Positions 27,110-35,939 of a DNA stretch of 64,000 nucleotides are shown in pieces. The position numbers and the translations under genes were made by a program. The stretch is from Campylobacter lari subsp. lari (lineage in GTDB: Bacteria; Campylobacterota; Campylobacteria; Campylobacterales; Campylobacteraceae): the NCBI RefSeq assembly GCF_013372185.1, contig NZ_CP053830.1, positions 186,001 to 250,000 of the forward strand. Reading direction: 5' to 3'. Under the pieces are notes generated by a model. That model was not told the DNA's origin, made no database searches, and was given only the letters and a program-made list of their open reading frames with translations. Positions within the stretch are counted from its first letter, which is position 1. Each line of letters begins with the position of its first letter.

Positions 27110-28270
27110 TTACACCATATATGACATTTGATGGAGTTTTATAAGTTGCTCATAAAATTCTTTATCGCCTCTATATTCTAAAATACCATGCGTAGGGAAA
27201 AGATTGCTGTAGATATTTTGTTTATTATGGAAACGATTTGGAAAAAGCTCTGATAAAATCAAAGCAGAAATTTCTCTTCTTATAAAAACTGCTGGTGGAA
27301 TGATACCAAGTCTGAGTAAATTTTTTAAAGAATCCCCGTGGTATTTCATATGATGATGAGCTCCATGTGGGCATGATTTGGTACTTACTATCATTTTACA
27401 CTCATCACAAAATACAAATTCAGGAAGTATGGTTACTTCTATATTGTAATCTTTTGCAAAATCATCAAGCACTGTAAAGGCTCTGTTTTGATTAAAATAC
27501 ATTCCAAGCCCTGCGTGATTTTGCCCTACAAAAAGTTTATTACAATCAAAACTTTTAGCCAAAGCACACTCAAGTACTGGATTTAAATGCGAGGCAAAAA
27601 TTTTGATATTATGCAAAGGTATGAGTAAAACTCTAGAAGATGGTAAATAATTTTGCGCAAAAACATCAAAGCAACGCTTTTTAAGTTTTAAACTTAAACC
27701 ATTACTTTCATAAGATTCTATAAGGAAAATAATTACTAGATCAGATTGCTCTATGGCCCATCTTAAAATTCTCTCATGTGCTCTATGAAAAGGATCAAAG
27801 CTTGAAACAATAGCAGTAATATTAGAAGGGTTTAATCTTTTTTTGATTTTTTCAAAATCTTCTTTTATAGCCTTGATACGATTGTGATAAATTTCAAATT
27901 CACCACTAATGCAAATTTCTCCAAAATCATCAATCAAGCATGTATTAGGTGTAAAAATATCATTAATGTTTTTATCGTTTTTAAATTTACTTTCTAAGAT
28001 AATGTGACCTACTATTTGATCGTTGCATACAAAATCTATTTTGTCTTTAACTTTGGCATTTTCTATGATTTTTTTGTTTTCATTGTGCGGAGCAAAAGTT
28101 AAGGCATAGGGAAATTTATATCCGTTTATTGCTTCGTTTTTTAAAAATTCATCTCTTTCTTGTTCGTTCATCAATTTTGTAAAAGAAGCAAAAATTCCTT
28201 CTTTAATGAAACATAAAACTTCGTATTCTTCTTCTGAGATTATAATGCTATTTTTTCTTTGTAATGCCAT
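27110..28270 (-). CDS. ATP-sulfurylase-like nucleotidyltransferase with altered substrate motifs
   Basis: The 386-residue protein follows the plan of sulfate adenylyltransferase: a PUA-like N-terminal half (to about residue 150), then a nucleotidyltransferase fold with the HxxH motif in FDPFHRAHERIL (about 160-171), a NHAG segment (VGQNHAGLG) and the C-terminal CDECKMIVSTKSCPHG block. Two canonical motifs are changed: QTRN before the HxxH is SSFD, and GRDHAG is GQNHAG. C. jejuni has a gene so annotated in the same place. Sulfate activation is therefore doubtful; another adenylyl transfer is possible. It overlaps the cemR stop by 23 nt. Confidence 0.75.
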   Translation of the reverse strand: MALQRKNSIIISEEEYEVLCFIKEGIFASFTKLMNEQERDEFLKNEAINGYKFPYALTFAPHNENKKIIENAKVKDKIDFVCNDQIVGHIILESKFKNDKNINDIFTPNTCLIDDFGEICISGEFEIYHNRIKAIKEDFEKIKKRLNPSNITAIVSSFDPFHRAHERILRWAIEQSDLVIIFLIESYESNGLSLKLKKRCFDVFAQNYLPSSRVLLIPLHNIKIFASHLNPVLECALAKSFDCNKLFVGQNHAGLGMYFNQNRAFTVLDDFAKDYNIEVTILPEFVFCDECKMIVSTKSCPHGAHHHMKYHGDSLKNLLRLGIIPPAVFIRREISALILSELFPNRFHNKQNIYSNLFPTHGILEYRGDKEFYEQLIKLHQMSYMV

Positions 28271-29123
28271 ATTTTTTCCTTTTTTCCCATAAAGATTTTC
28301 TTGAAATTCCTAATTTTTTGGATAAATCCGTATCAGGAAAGATATTTTGATAACTAATGATAATATGCTTAACATAATCATCAATGGTTAAAATTCCATT
28401 ACTTTCAAAACTTTTCTCATCTTCACCTAGCTCTAAAATTTGAAAATTGCTATGCTCAATATTCGTACTTGTGTGTATAATAACAGCCTTTTTTAAAGCA
28501 AGGTTTAACACCTTTTCTTTTTCTAAAGGCTTTAGGGTTTGAAAATTAACCAAATAATACAAAGAATTGTCTTTGAATATTTTATCTAAATTTTGCTGGT
28601 GTGAAAGGTCTATATAAACATTTGCAATGTTGTGCTCATTAGTATAATTAAATACAAAATGATCAGCAAAAATTTGATTATTAGTTTTTAAAATCAAAGG
28701 TAGTTTGAATTTTTTATAATCAAAAGTTGGTAGTTTTGCTGTTTCAAATTTATGTTTTAAATATGCTTGATAGGTACTATTTAGCATGGTGATTTTTTTA
28801 AATTCTTGAAAATGCTTAATCTTGCGCATTAATTCTTCTATCATGAAAGGTTTTTGTATGTAATCACTAGCACCAGATTTTAAAGGAGCTAAAACGGTAT
28901 CTGAACTTATGTAAGATATGAGCAAAATAATGATTTTATGCTTAAAAATTTCTATAATATGTTCAAAATTAGCCATACTAGTAGAAAGCAAAATGATTTC
29001 ATAATCATGATGAGTAAGCTCATTAACATTTGCGATAATATCACAATCATAACCTATAGAATTAAGCTTTGATCCTATACTTTGGGCTAAATAAAATTCA
29101 TTTTCTACTATTAAAACTTTCAT
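28248..29123 (-). CDS. cemR: Atypical response regulator, HP1021/CemR type
   Basis: Start 29123 (MKVLIVENEF) forms an ATGA overlap with ispDF. The 291-residue protein has a receiver-like domain (residues 1-115): the acidic pair is E-N, the phosphoacceptor Asp is replaced (IILLSTSM), but the conserved Lys remains (IQKPF). The C-terminus is a Fis-type helix-turn-helix (LSKKLGISRKSLWEKRKKYG). This matches the orphan regulators HP1021 of Helicobacter and Cj1608/CemR of C. jejuni, reported to control metabolism and bind the replication origin without phosphorylation. Confidence 0.85.
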   Translation of the reverse strand: MKVLIVENEFYLAQSIGSKLNSIGYDCDIIANVNELTHHDYEIILLSTSMANFEHIIEIFKHKIIILLISYISSDTVLAPLKSGASDYIQKPFMIEELMRKIKHFQEFKKITMLNSTYQAYLKHKFETAKLPTFDYKKFKLPLILKTNNQIFADHFVFNYTNEHNIANVYIDLSHQQNLDKIFKDNSLYYLVNFQTLKPLEKEKVLNLALKKAVIIHTSTNIEHSNFQILELGEDEKSFESNGILTIDDYVKHIIISYQNIFPDTDLSKKLGISRKSLWEKRKKYGITKKK

Positions 29124-30235
29124 AATTTCATCCAATCAAAATATTTTAAATTTACACTTGTTAAAACAGCAATCCCTTCTTTTCTTCCTACAAAACCTAG
29201 ATGTTCTGTAGTGGTGGCTTTGATATTGATTTTATTTGGCATGGTTTTTAATGTTTTAGCGATATTAAAAGCAATAGCTTCTTTAAATTCTTTCATTTTA
29301 GGTGTTTGAGCTATGATAGTAATATCAGCATTTACAAGCTCAAAACCATAATTTTGCACCAAAGCATAAGCATTTTGTAATAAAAACATAGAATCAGCAT
29401 TTTTATACTGCATATCATTATCTGGGAAAAGTTCTCCTATATCTCCAAGCCCTGCTGCACCCAAAAGTGCATCAATTAGTGCATGAGCTAATACATCTCC
29501 ATCAGAATGGGCTTTTAAACCCATACTTTCATGCACTTTTACCCCGCCCAAAAGTAAGGCTCTTTGCTCTCCAAATTCATGCACATCAAAGCCATTTCCA
29601 TTAAAAATATCCCAAGATGGTTTTGGTAAATTTAAGCTTTTCAAATCTTCTTTAAAGGTGATTTTTTTAGCTAACTCATCACCTTGCACATACCAAATTT
29701 TACCGCCAATAGCTTGTATAGCTGTGCTATCATCAGTGAAATTTGAGCTTTGCTCTAAAGCTTTTTTTAGCATACTCGTGCGTGAAAGTTGAGGGGTTTG
29801 TATGAGTTTGATTTTATCTCTATCAATAGTTTCTTGAGCATAAATTGTAGTATCGCTTACTTTTAAAACAGGTGTAATACAATCAGCTTTGTCGTGATTT
29901 TCTATGATATTGTTAAAAAGATTTTTAGAAATTAAAACTCTTGCAACATCACTAACTAAAACATATTCACTCTCAACCATACTTAAAGCATTGAGTAAAG
30001 ATTGGGCTCTAGTTGCACCACCTTGGACAAATTTATATTCAGGGGCAAACTTTTTCATATAAGAAATATTACCAGAAGTAACAACTATTTGTTTAAAAGG
30101 ATAAAAAGAACTTAAATTTTTAGTAGCATAAAGCCATAAAGGTTGTTCGCCTAGTCGCAAAAACTGCTTTTTTACCGGAGCATTAAATCTTGATGATTCT
30201 CCAGCAGATAGCATAATCAAGGAAATATCTAACAT
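29120..30235 (-). CDS. ispDF: Bifunctional IspD/IspF isoprenoid enzyme
   Basis: The 371-residue fusion has an IspD nucleotidyltransferase (residues 1-205; LSAGESSRFNAPVKKQFLRL, then VLVSDVARVLIS) joined to an IspF 2-C-methyl-D-erythritol 2,4-cyclodiphosphate synthase (about 210-371; NGFDVHEF, AHSDGDVLAHALIDALLGA and TTTEHLGFVGRKEG). It catalyses two non-consecutive MEP pathway steps. The fusion is the normal form in Campylobacter and Helicobacter. It leads the minus operon ispDF-cemR-ATPS-like-pgpA. Confidence 0.96.
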   Translation of the reverse strand: MLDISLIMLSAGESSRFNAPVKKQFLRLGEQPLWLYATKNLSSFYPFKQIVVTSGNISYMKKFAPEYKFVQGGATRAQSLLNALSMVESEYVLVSDVARVLISKNLFNNIIENHDKADCITPVLKVSDTTIYAQETIDRDKIKLIQTPQLSRTSMLKKALEQSSNFTDDSTAIQAIGGKIWYVQGDELAKKITFKEDLKSLNLPKPSWDIFNGNGFDVHEFGEQRALLLGGVKVHESMGLKAHSDGDVLAHALIDALLGAAGLGDIGELFPDNDMQYKNADSMFLLQNAYALVQNYGFELVNADITIIAQTPKMKEFKEAIAFNIAKTLKTMPNKINIKATTTEHLGFVGRKEGIAVLTSVNLKYFDWMKL

Positions 30236-30269
30236 TTGTTACACCTTAATTTCTTATTAATGTTACGAT

Positions 30270-30275
30270 ATTATA
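30270..30275 (-). promoter_or_regulatory. -10 box upstream of ispDF
   Basis: On the minus strand GTGTATAATATCG gives a perfect TATAAT, 35 nt before the ispDF ATG, in the divergent ispDF/mrp spacer. Confidence 0.55.
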
Positions 30276-30342
30276 CACCATAAAAGCCAAAATTTATATT
30301 TTTGTTAGTAGAATTAATCATTTTAAATAATAAGGAGAAAAA

Positions 30343-31446
30343 TTGAAGGAAAAAATCGAAGAAAGACTAAAACAAGTTGTATATCCAGGTTTTAAAAAAG
30401 ATATAGTTAGTTTTGGTTTTGTAAAAAAAATTGAATCAAATGATCAAAAAGCTCATATAGTAGTTGAAATTGTTTCAGCTAATGCTCAAATTGCACAAGA
30501 GCTTAGACTAAACATCGCAAATGCCTTAAAAGATTTAAATTTAGAGCTTGATTTAGAAATCATTCAACCAAAAATTCCTGAAGAAAAAAGCAATTCAAGA
30601 AGTGGTAAAAATATCGCTCCGCAAATTAAAAATTTCCTTATGATTTCAAGTGGTAAAGGCGGGGTAGGTAAAAGTACTACGACTTTAAATTTGGCTATTT
30701 CTTTAGCTAAAATGGGCAAAAGAGTAGGGCTTTTGGACGCAGATATTTATGGGCCAAATATACCAAGAATGCTTGGTGAGAGTAAAAGCAAACCTGAAAT
30801 TGTAGGCCAAAAAATTCGTCCTATTTTATCTCATGGGGTTTATATGATGAGCATGGGCGTTTTGATAGAAGAGGGTAAGGGTTTGATGTGGCGTGGTTCT
30901 ATGATCATGAAAGCGATTGAGCAACTTTTAGCTGATGTGCTTTGGCCTGAACTTGATGTATTGTTACTTGATATGCCTCCTGGAACGGGTGATGCGCAAA
31001 TTACCTTAGCTCAAAGCGTGCCAGTGAGTGCAGGTGTGTGCGTAAGTACTCCACAAGTAGTGTCTTTAGATGATAGCAAAAGAGCGCTTGATATGTTTGA
31101 AAAATTACACATTCCTGTTGCAGGTATTATAGAAAATATGAGCGGCTTTTTATGTCCTGATAATGGCAAAGAATATGATATCTTTGGTAAAGGCACCACA
31201 GAAGAAATGGCAAAAGCTTATAAATGTGAAGTTTTAGCTCAAATTCCTATCGAAATGAGTGTAAGAGAAGGTGGAGATAGTGGTAAGCCTGTAAGTTTTT
31301 ATATGCCTGAGAGTGTAAGTTCAAAAAGATATTTACAAGCTGCTGAAAAAATTTGGGAATTTATAGAAAAGGTTAATCAAGAAGGTAAAGTAGATAATTC
31401 AGCAATTCAACCTGTAATGAATGGTAAAAGTGCGTGCTCGCAATAA
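30343..31446 (+). CDS. mrp: Mrp/ApbC-family iron-sulfur cluster carrier ATPase
   Basis: Start TTG 30343 has AAGGAG 5 nt upstream. The 367-residue protein has an N-terminal DUF59 domain (about residues 1-80) and a MinD-like ATPase: SSGKGGVGKSTTTLNLA (about 103-119), LDADIYGPNIPRMLG (about 136-150), DMPPGTGDAQIT (about 212-223). The family's CxxC site is less clear here: one Cys (GFLCPDNG) lies at the usual place and another in the C-terminal tail. Mrp proteins carry and transfer Fe-S clusters. It is followed by dapD. Confidence 0.9.
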   Translation: MKEKIEERLKQVVYPGFKKDIVSFGFVKKIESNDQKAHIVVEIVSANAQIAQELRLNIANALKDLNLELDLEIIQPKIPEEKSNSRSGKNIAPQIKNFLMISSGKGGVGKSTTTLNLAISLAKMGKRVGLLDADIYGPNIPRMLGESKSKPEIVGQKIRPILSHGVYMMSMGVLIEEGKGLMWRGSMIMKAIEQLLADVLWPELDVLLLDMPPGTGDAQITLAQSVPVSAGVCVSTPQVVSLDDSKRALDMFEKLHIPVAGIIENMSGFLCPDNGKEYDIFGKGTTEEMAKAYKCEVLAQIPIEMSVREGGDSGKPVSFYMPESVSSKRYLQAAEKIWEFIEKVNQEGKVDNSAIQPVMNGKSACSQ

Positions 31447-31456
31447 GGAGGAAAAT

Positions 31457-32620
31457 ATGCCAATAGAAAGTAAAGAAGAATTTTTAAATCTAATCAAACA
31501 AATCGAACAAAGGATTAATTATAAAAAACCTAAAGCTTTTGCTATAGCAAGACTTGATCTAAGTCAGCTTGATCCTAGTAAAAAACTTCAAGCTAATTTT
31601 GGTGTGATTAATTTTGAGCAAAATTATGCTGCCGCAGCTGTTATGTTTGAAGCTTTTTTTAGAAGAGGGGTTGATGTTGATTTTAATGAAAGTGAGTTTG
31701 TAGCTACTTTGATTAAAGAAGATTTGGATTTTGCGCTTGAATGTTTTGCGCCATTTTTACAAGAGCAAGGCCATAAAAATATAGAAGCAATCAAAGCAGC
31801 AAAGGAAAATTTTAGAGAAAATGCTTTTTCTTTTGTTTGTATTTTTGAAGATGAAGCACCAAAAAGTTTAGAAAGTGTGTATTTAAAACTTCACTTGCTT
31901 TCTAATAAAAAAGTACCTTTAAGAAGTTTAAATTTAACAGGTGCTTTTGGGATTTTACCAAATGTTGCATGGAGTGATAATAAGCCTATTGATTTGGACT
32001 TTTTAAGAGAAAATGAGATTGATTTAAAAATGGGTGGAAGATATCCAAGAATTGATTATGTAGATAAATTTCCAAGATTTTTAGCTCATGTAATACCTGA
32101 AGATAATACTAGAATTTTAGAAAGTTCTAAAGTAAGGATGGGCGCGGTTTTAGCTGCAGGTACTACTATAATGCCAGGGGCTGCTTATGTGAATTTTAAC
32201 GCAGGTACAACTGGAGCTTGTATGGTAGAAGGGCGTATTAGTTCTTCAGCTGTTGTGGGCGAAGGTAGCGATGTAGGAGGTGGTGCTTCTATACTTGGAG
32301 TTTTAAGTGGAACAAGTGGAAATGCTATTAGTATAGGTAAAGCTTGTCTTTTGGGTGCAAATTCAGTTACGGGAATTCCTTTAGGGGATAATTGTATCGT
32401 TGATGCTGGAATTGCTGTATTAGAAGGAACTAAATTTGCGCTTAAAAATAAAGAAGAATTACAAAAAATCAATCCTGATTTTAAATTTGATAAAGATATA
32501 TATAAAGGTTTAGAATTAGCAGGATTAAATGGCTTGCATTTTAGACAAGATTCTCAAAGTGGAGTTATGATAGCAGCTTTTAATAAAAAGGCTGTAAAAC
32601 TTAACGAAGATTTACATTAA
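31457..32620 (+). CDS. dapD: Tetrahydrodipicolinate N-succinyltransferase
   Basis: Start 31457 (MPIESKEEF) is set by AAGGAGGAAAAT just before the ATG; the longer frame overlaps mrp. The 387-residue protein is the long DapD type with a left-handed beta-helix of hexapeptide repeats (about residues 210-320; GAVLAAGTTIMPGAAYVNF, then GSDVGGGASILGVLSG). It succinylates tetrahydrodipicolinate for meso-diaminopimelate and lysine synthesis. A strong bidirectional terminator follows. Confidence 0.93.
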   Translation: MPIESKEEFLNLIKQIEQRINYKKPKAFAIARLDLSQLDPSKKLQANFGVINFEQNYAAAAVMFEAFFRRGVDVDFNESEFVATLIKEDLDFALECFAPFLQEQGHKNIEAIKAAKENFRENAFSFVCIFEDEAPKSLESVYLKLHLLSNKKVPLRSLNLTGAFGILPNVAWSDNKPIDLDFLRENEIDLKMGGRYPRIDYVDKFPRFLAHVIPEDNTRILESSKVRMGAVLAAGTTIMPGAAYVNFNAGTTGACMVEGRISSSAVVGEGSDVGGGASILGVLSGTSGNAISIGKACLLGANSVTGIPLGDNCIVDAGIAVLEGTKFALKNKEELQKINPDFKFDKDIYKGLELAGLNGLHFRQDSQSGVMIAAFNKKAVKLNEDLH

Positions 32621-32643
32621 AAGTAGGGAAATTCCCTACTTTT
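32619..32643. terminator. Bidirectional terminator between dapD and dps
   Basis: AAAAGTAGGG (32619-32628) pairs perfectly with CCCTACTTTT (32634-32643) around AAATT. Each strand has an A-run before and a T-run after the GC-containing stem, so it can terminate both convergent genes; both stop codons touch the stem. Confidence 0.85.
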
Positions 32644-33092
32644 TATAAAGAGCAAGTATTTTGGATAGTTGAATTAAGCATCCAAAGAACTTTTTCATAT
32701 TTTGCAATATTTTCTTGAGCAAATGCTGCTGTTGTAGTATCGCTTGCTTTTTCAGCTTCTTCATTTAGCTTTTTAAATTCAGCTAAAAGATATTTATAAT
32801 CTTCTCTAATAAGCTCTAAAACTTCTACTGGTGTAAAGCAATCTTTTTGAGCCTTAGGTGCTTTTGCATTTTCTAGTAATGTTTTTGAACAAACAATAGC
32901 TTTTTCTCCAAGTTGTAAAGTTCTTTCAGCGCAATCATCAAATAACTCTGCCATTTCTTCATAAGCTTTTTCTGTGTATTCATGAATTGAGAAAAACTGT
33001 AAACCTTTTACATTCCAGTGATAATTATGAAATTTAATCCATAAACTATGAGCATCCGCTTGTAATTGTAATAATTGTTTTGTTACTGACAT
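32643..33092 (-). CDS. dps: Dps-family ferritin-like DNA-protection protein
   Basis: The 149-residue four-helix protein has the Dps ferroxidase residues: [20 protein letters not shown] (His pair, about residues 22-41) and [20 protein letters not shown] (Asp/Glu, about 45-64). It oxidises Fe(II) with peroxide and stores iron in a 12-mer, protecting against oxidative stress. AAAAGGAG precedes the ATG. Its promoter region carries a TATAAT at 33122-33117 and a Fur/PerR-like box at 33137-33155, so iron or peroxide control is likely. Confidence 0.95.
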   Translation of the reverse strand: MSVTKQLLQLQADAHSLWIKFHNYHWNVKGLQFFSIHEYTEKAYEEMAELFDDCAERTLQLGEKAIVCSKTLLENAKAPKAQKDCFTPVEVLELIREDYKYLLAEFKKLNEEAEKASDTTTAAFAQENIAKYEKVLWMLNSTIQNTCSL

Positions 33093-33116
33093 GTTATCTC
33101 CTTTTTTATTTTTAAA

Positions 33117-33155
33117 ATTATAACATAAAATTCTTAAATAATAATTATTATTATC
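33117..33155 (-). promoter_or_regulatory. dps promoter with Fur/PerR-like box
   Basis: The minus-strand -10 TATAAT lies at 33122-33117. Immediately upstream, 33155-33137 reads GATAATAATAATTATTATT, matching 16 of 19 positions of the classical Fur box GATAATGATAATCATTATC by my count. The site overlaps the -35 area, a repressing position. PerR boxes in Campylobacter are similarly A/T-rich, so the two cannot be told apart here. Confidence 0.55.
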
Positions 33156-33220
33156 TAATAAATTATGATGTTATAATTTGTTATATTTTCATTATACTCT
33201 TTTTTTGCAATAAAGCAAAT

Positions 33221-34444
33221 TTATTTACTTAACATATTTTTGAGTATTAATTTTCCCACTTCTACACCAGGTTGATCATAAGTATTAATTCCAAGCATAA
33301 TGCCACATGCAGAAGTAAATAACTCATAATAATACATCAAATATCCACAATGATAAGCATCTAATTTCTCAAGTTCTATGACATCAACACTTAAATTTTC
33401 AGCAATTAATGCATGCATGGTTGCATCACATTGAGCGTTTAAAAGATCATGTAAATTAACCTCATTAGTAAAATCACAATTTTGCAAATGATTAAAGCTT
33501 ATATTTGGGATGCTAGGAGATTTTTGACTATCTTTGATTTTTAAAAAAGTAACAGTTTTATCTTTGGGTCCATCCATGATAAGTTGTAAAAAGCTATGCT
33601 GATCTCTAGCACCAATTAAAGCAATAGGAGTTAAACCTATGCGTTTGAAGCCCTGTTTTTTACCTAGACTTTCAGCAATGAGTTGAATGTACCATTCATT
33701 AAAGCCCTTAAAAGCATCACCATATGAAAAAAGCACATTAATATGCGCACTTTTATGCGTGCAATAATGATAAGCCTTTTGCAAAATTTGATCACATTTT
33801 TTCTCAAAAAAATCCACATAACAAGCTTTTGCGCCTTCTAATAAGGCTTTGGTGTCATACCCGCAAAAGCTCAAAGGAACAATACCAATAGCCGATAAAA
33901 CACTAAATCTTCCTCCGACATTTTGAGGTATAAAAAAGCATTTTATATTTAATTCTTCTCCTAGTTTATGAAGTTTTGAATTTAAATCTGTAATAAATAC
34001 AAAATTTTCATGCAAATTTTCATTTTTAAAATCAAAATGAGCAATGATGAGTTTAAATAAAGAAATCACCTCTATAGTTGTGCCTGATTTACTTGCTATG
34101 ATGAAAAGTGTTTTTTGGGGATTTATTTTTTGCATAGTTTGGGTAAAAGTATGTGAGGAGGTATTGTCAATAATAAAAAGTTTTTTTTCTTCTACTTGAT
34201 CAAATAAAAGCTCTTTTAAAGCTTTAACCCCACAACTTGATCCACCCATACCCACTAAAACGATATTTTCTATATGAGTTTTAGTTGCGATAAATTCTTT
34301 GCTTTCTTCGATTAAATCAAAGCTAGTATCTACTAAGTGATAATATCCTATATCGCCACTTTCTAGCTCATCATTCATTCTATTTGCATAAGCGGTAATT
34401 TTTTTAAAATCTTGGGTTTTAAAAAATAAAGTATTATTTAGCAT
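33221..34444 (-). CDS. pgi: Glucose-6-phosphate isomerase
   Basis: Start 34444 (MLNNTLFFKTQDF) gives an 11-nt overlap with galU; the upstream in-frame starts would overlap far more. The 407-residue protein has PGI motifs: VLVGMGGSSCGVKAL (about residues 65-79), IIASKSGTTIEV (about 115-126), FIPQNVGGRFSVLSAIG (the PGI signature, about 174-190) and the C-terminal QPGVEVGKL. It interconverts glucose 6-phosphate and fructose 6-phosphate, mainly for gluconeogenesis and sugar-nucleotide supply in Campylobacter. It is co-transcribed with galU. Confidence 0.94.
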   Translation of the reverse strand: MLNNTLFFKTQDFKKITAYANRMNDELESGDIGYYHLVDTSFDLIEESKEFIATKTHIENIVLVGMGGSSCGVKALKELLFDQVEEKKLFIIDNTSSHTFTQTMQKINPQKTLFIIASKSGTTIEVISLFKLIIAHFDFKNENLHENFVFITDLNSKLHKLGEELNIKCFFIPQNVGGRFSVLSAIGIVPLSFCGYDTKALLEGAKACYVDFFEKKCDQILQKAYHYCTHKSAHINVLFSYGDAFKGFNEWYIQLIAESLGKKQGFKRIGLTPIALIGARDQHSFLQLIMDGPKDKTVTFLKIKDSQKSPSIPNISFNHLQNCDFTNEVNLHDLLNAQCDATMHALIAENLSVDVIELEKLDAYHCGYLMYYYELFTSACGIMLGINTYDQPGVEVGKLILKNMLSK

Positions 34445-35264
34445 TTTTACTTTTCTCATAAAAATAATTTGTCGCTTCCACAAAGCCTTCCACGCTTCCA
34501 CAATCAAATCTTTTTCCTTTAAATTTATAAGCTAAAACCATATTGTTAGTTGCTTGTGAAAGCAATGCATCGGTTAGTTGAATTTCTCCATTTTTACCTG
34601 CTTTGGTATTTTCTAAAATGCCAAAAATATCAGGTGTTAGAATGTATCTTCCTATGATGGCTAAGTTGCTTGGAGCATCTTTTGGATCAGGTTTTTCTAC
34701 CATAGAATTTACCATGATTAAATCCTCTTCTACAGCATTTCCAGCTATAACCCCATAGTTTGAGACTTGATCAGCTTCAACTTCCATTACAGCTATAACA
34801 GAGCAGCGGTATTTTTCATAAATTTTTACCATTTGAGCTAAAACATTTACCCCATCTTCATTTACACATAAATCATCTGCCAAAATTACCCCAAAAGCTT
34901 CATCTTGCACTAAAGGTTTTGCTTTTAAAACTGCATCTCCCAAGCCTTTCATTTCATTTTGTCTTGTAAAAGTAAAAGTGCAGCGATCTATGAGTGTTCT
35001 TATTTCACTTAAAAGATATTCTTTTTTAGTACCCGCAATTTGATGCTCAAGCTCATAAGAAATATCAAAATAATCCTCCAAAGCTCTTTTCCCACGCCCT
35101 GTAACAAAGCCCATAGTTTCCATACCAGCTTCTAAAGCCTCATCTACACCATAGTGAATTAAAGGTTTAGTTAGTATAGGTAGCATTTCTTTAGGTAGGG
35201 TTTTTGTAGCAGGTAAAAATCTAGTACCATAGCCTGCTGCAGGAAAAATACAAGTTTGAAGCAT
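34434..35264 (-). CDS. galU: UTP-glucose-1-phosphate uridylyltransferase
   Basis: The 276-residue protein opens with CIFPAAGYGTRFLPATKTLP (residues 5-24), the GalU nucleotide-binding loop, and has LADDLCVNEDG (about 129-139), VEKPDP and ALLSQATNN. It makes UDP-glucose for surface glycan precursors. It precedes pgi with an 11-nt overlap, which pairs hexose phosphate and sugar-nucleotide metabolism in one operon. Confidence 0.95.
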   Translation of the reverse strand: MLQTCIFPAAGYGTRFLPATKTLPKEMLPILTKPLIHYGVDEALEAGMETMGFVTGRGKRALEDYFDISYELEHQIAGTKKEYLLSEIRTLIDRCTFTFTRQNEMKGLGDAVLKAKPLVQDEAFGVILADDLCVNEDGVNVLAQMVKIYEKYRCSVIAVMEVEADQVSNYGVIAGNAVEEDLIMVNSMVEKPDPKDAPSNLAIIGRYILTPDIFGILENTKAGKNGEIQLTDALLSQATNNMVLAYKFKGKRFDCGSVEGFVEATNYFYEKSKNAK

Positions 35265-35296
35265 AATTTATCCTTAAATTTTTATAAGTTGTTTTG

Positions 35297-35304
35297 ATTA
35301 TAAT
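35297..35304. promoter_or_regulatory. Shared palindromic -10 between galU and yigZ
   Basis: ATTATAAT (35297-35304) contains TATAAT on both strands: 35302-35297 for galU (minus) and 35299-35304 for yigZ (plus). Each lies 33-40 nt from its start codon. A second box TATTAT near 35315 could serve yigZ, so mutual exclusion of the two promoters is possible but unproven. Confidence 0.45.
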
Positions 35305-35338
35305 TTTATTTACATATTATAGCTAAATTAAGGAAAAT

Positions 35339-35920
35339 ATGAAAACCATTGATCAAATTTATCAAGCAAAAATAGAAATCAAAAAATCAACTTTTTTGTC
35401 TTTTTTATGTCCTTTTGAAGATTTTCAAACTTTAATGCAAAAGCTAAGAAATGAGCATTTAAAAGCCGTGCATTTTGTATATGCTTATAGGTATTTAAAC
35501 GAATTTGATCAAATCATAGAAGATAAAAGTGATGATGGGGAGCCAAAAGGAACTTCGGCAATGCCTTGCTTGAATGTCTTAAGAGGGGCTTTGCTGGTTA
35601 ATTGTGCGGTGATTGTGGTGCGTTATTTTGGTGGGATAAAACTTGGCACAGGTGGGCTTGTTAGAGCTTATAGCGATGCAACCAATGAAGCTATTTTAAA
35701 TGCAACGCTTTTAGAATTTGAAGCTAAAAATATTTTAAATTTAAACATTCCTTTTCATCTTTATGCAAGATTTGAGCATTTTTTAAATAAAAATAACATT
35801 TCATACGAAAAAAAATTTCAAGAAAATGTTGAACTAGTTTTAAGCGTTAATGCAAAAGAAGAAGAGGAATTTAAAAAATTTGCAAAAGAGTTCGAATTTA
35901 GCGGACTTATTTGGAAGTAA
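35339..35920 (+). CDS. yigZ: YigZ/IMPACT family protein
   Basis: The 193-residue protein has the UPF0029/IMPACT N-terminal domain: KSTFLSFLCPF (about residues 15-25), DDGEPKGTSAMPCLNVL (about 64-80), IVVRYFGGIKLGTGGLVRAY (about 93-112), and a ferredoxin-like C-terminal domain (about 135-193). Eukaryotic IMPACT modulates the kinase GCN2; the bacterial role is unclear, with proposed RNA or nucleotide binding. It stands alone and ends in a strong terminator. Confidence 0.9.
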   Translation: MKTIDQIYQAKIEIKKSTFLSFLCPFEDFQTLMQKLRNEHLKAVHFVYAYRYLNEFDQIIEDKSDDGEPKGTSAMPCLNVLRGALLVNCAVIVVRYFGGIKLGTGGLVRAYSDATNEAILNATLLEFEAKNILNLNIPFHLYARFEHFLNKNNISYEKKFQENVELVLSVNAKEEEEFKKFAKEFEFSGLIWK

Positions 35921-35935
35921 GCATTTGCTTACTTC
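35914..35935 (+). terminator. Rho-independent terminator of yigZ
   Basis: GAAGTAAGCA (35914-35923) pairs perfectly with TGCTTACTTC (35926-35935) and is followed by ATTTTTATAAAG. The stem begins inside the last codons of yigZ. The minus-strand gene ending at 35940 may share it. Confidence 0.8.
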
Positions 35936-35939
35936 ATTT

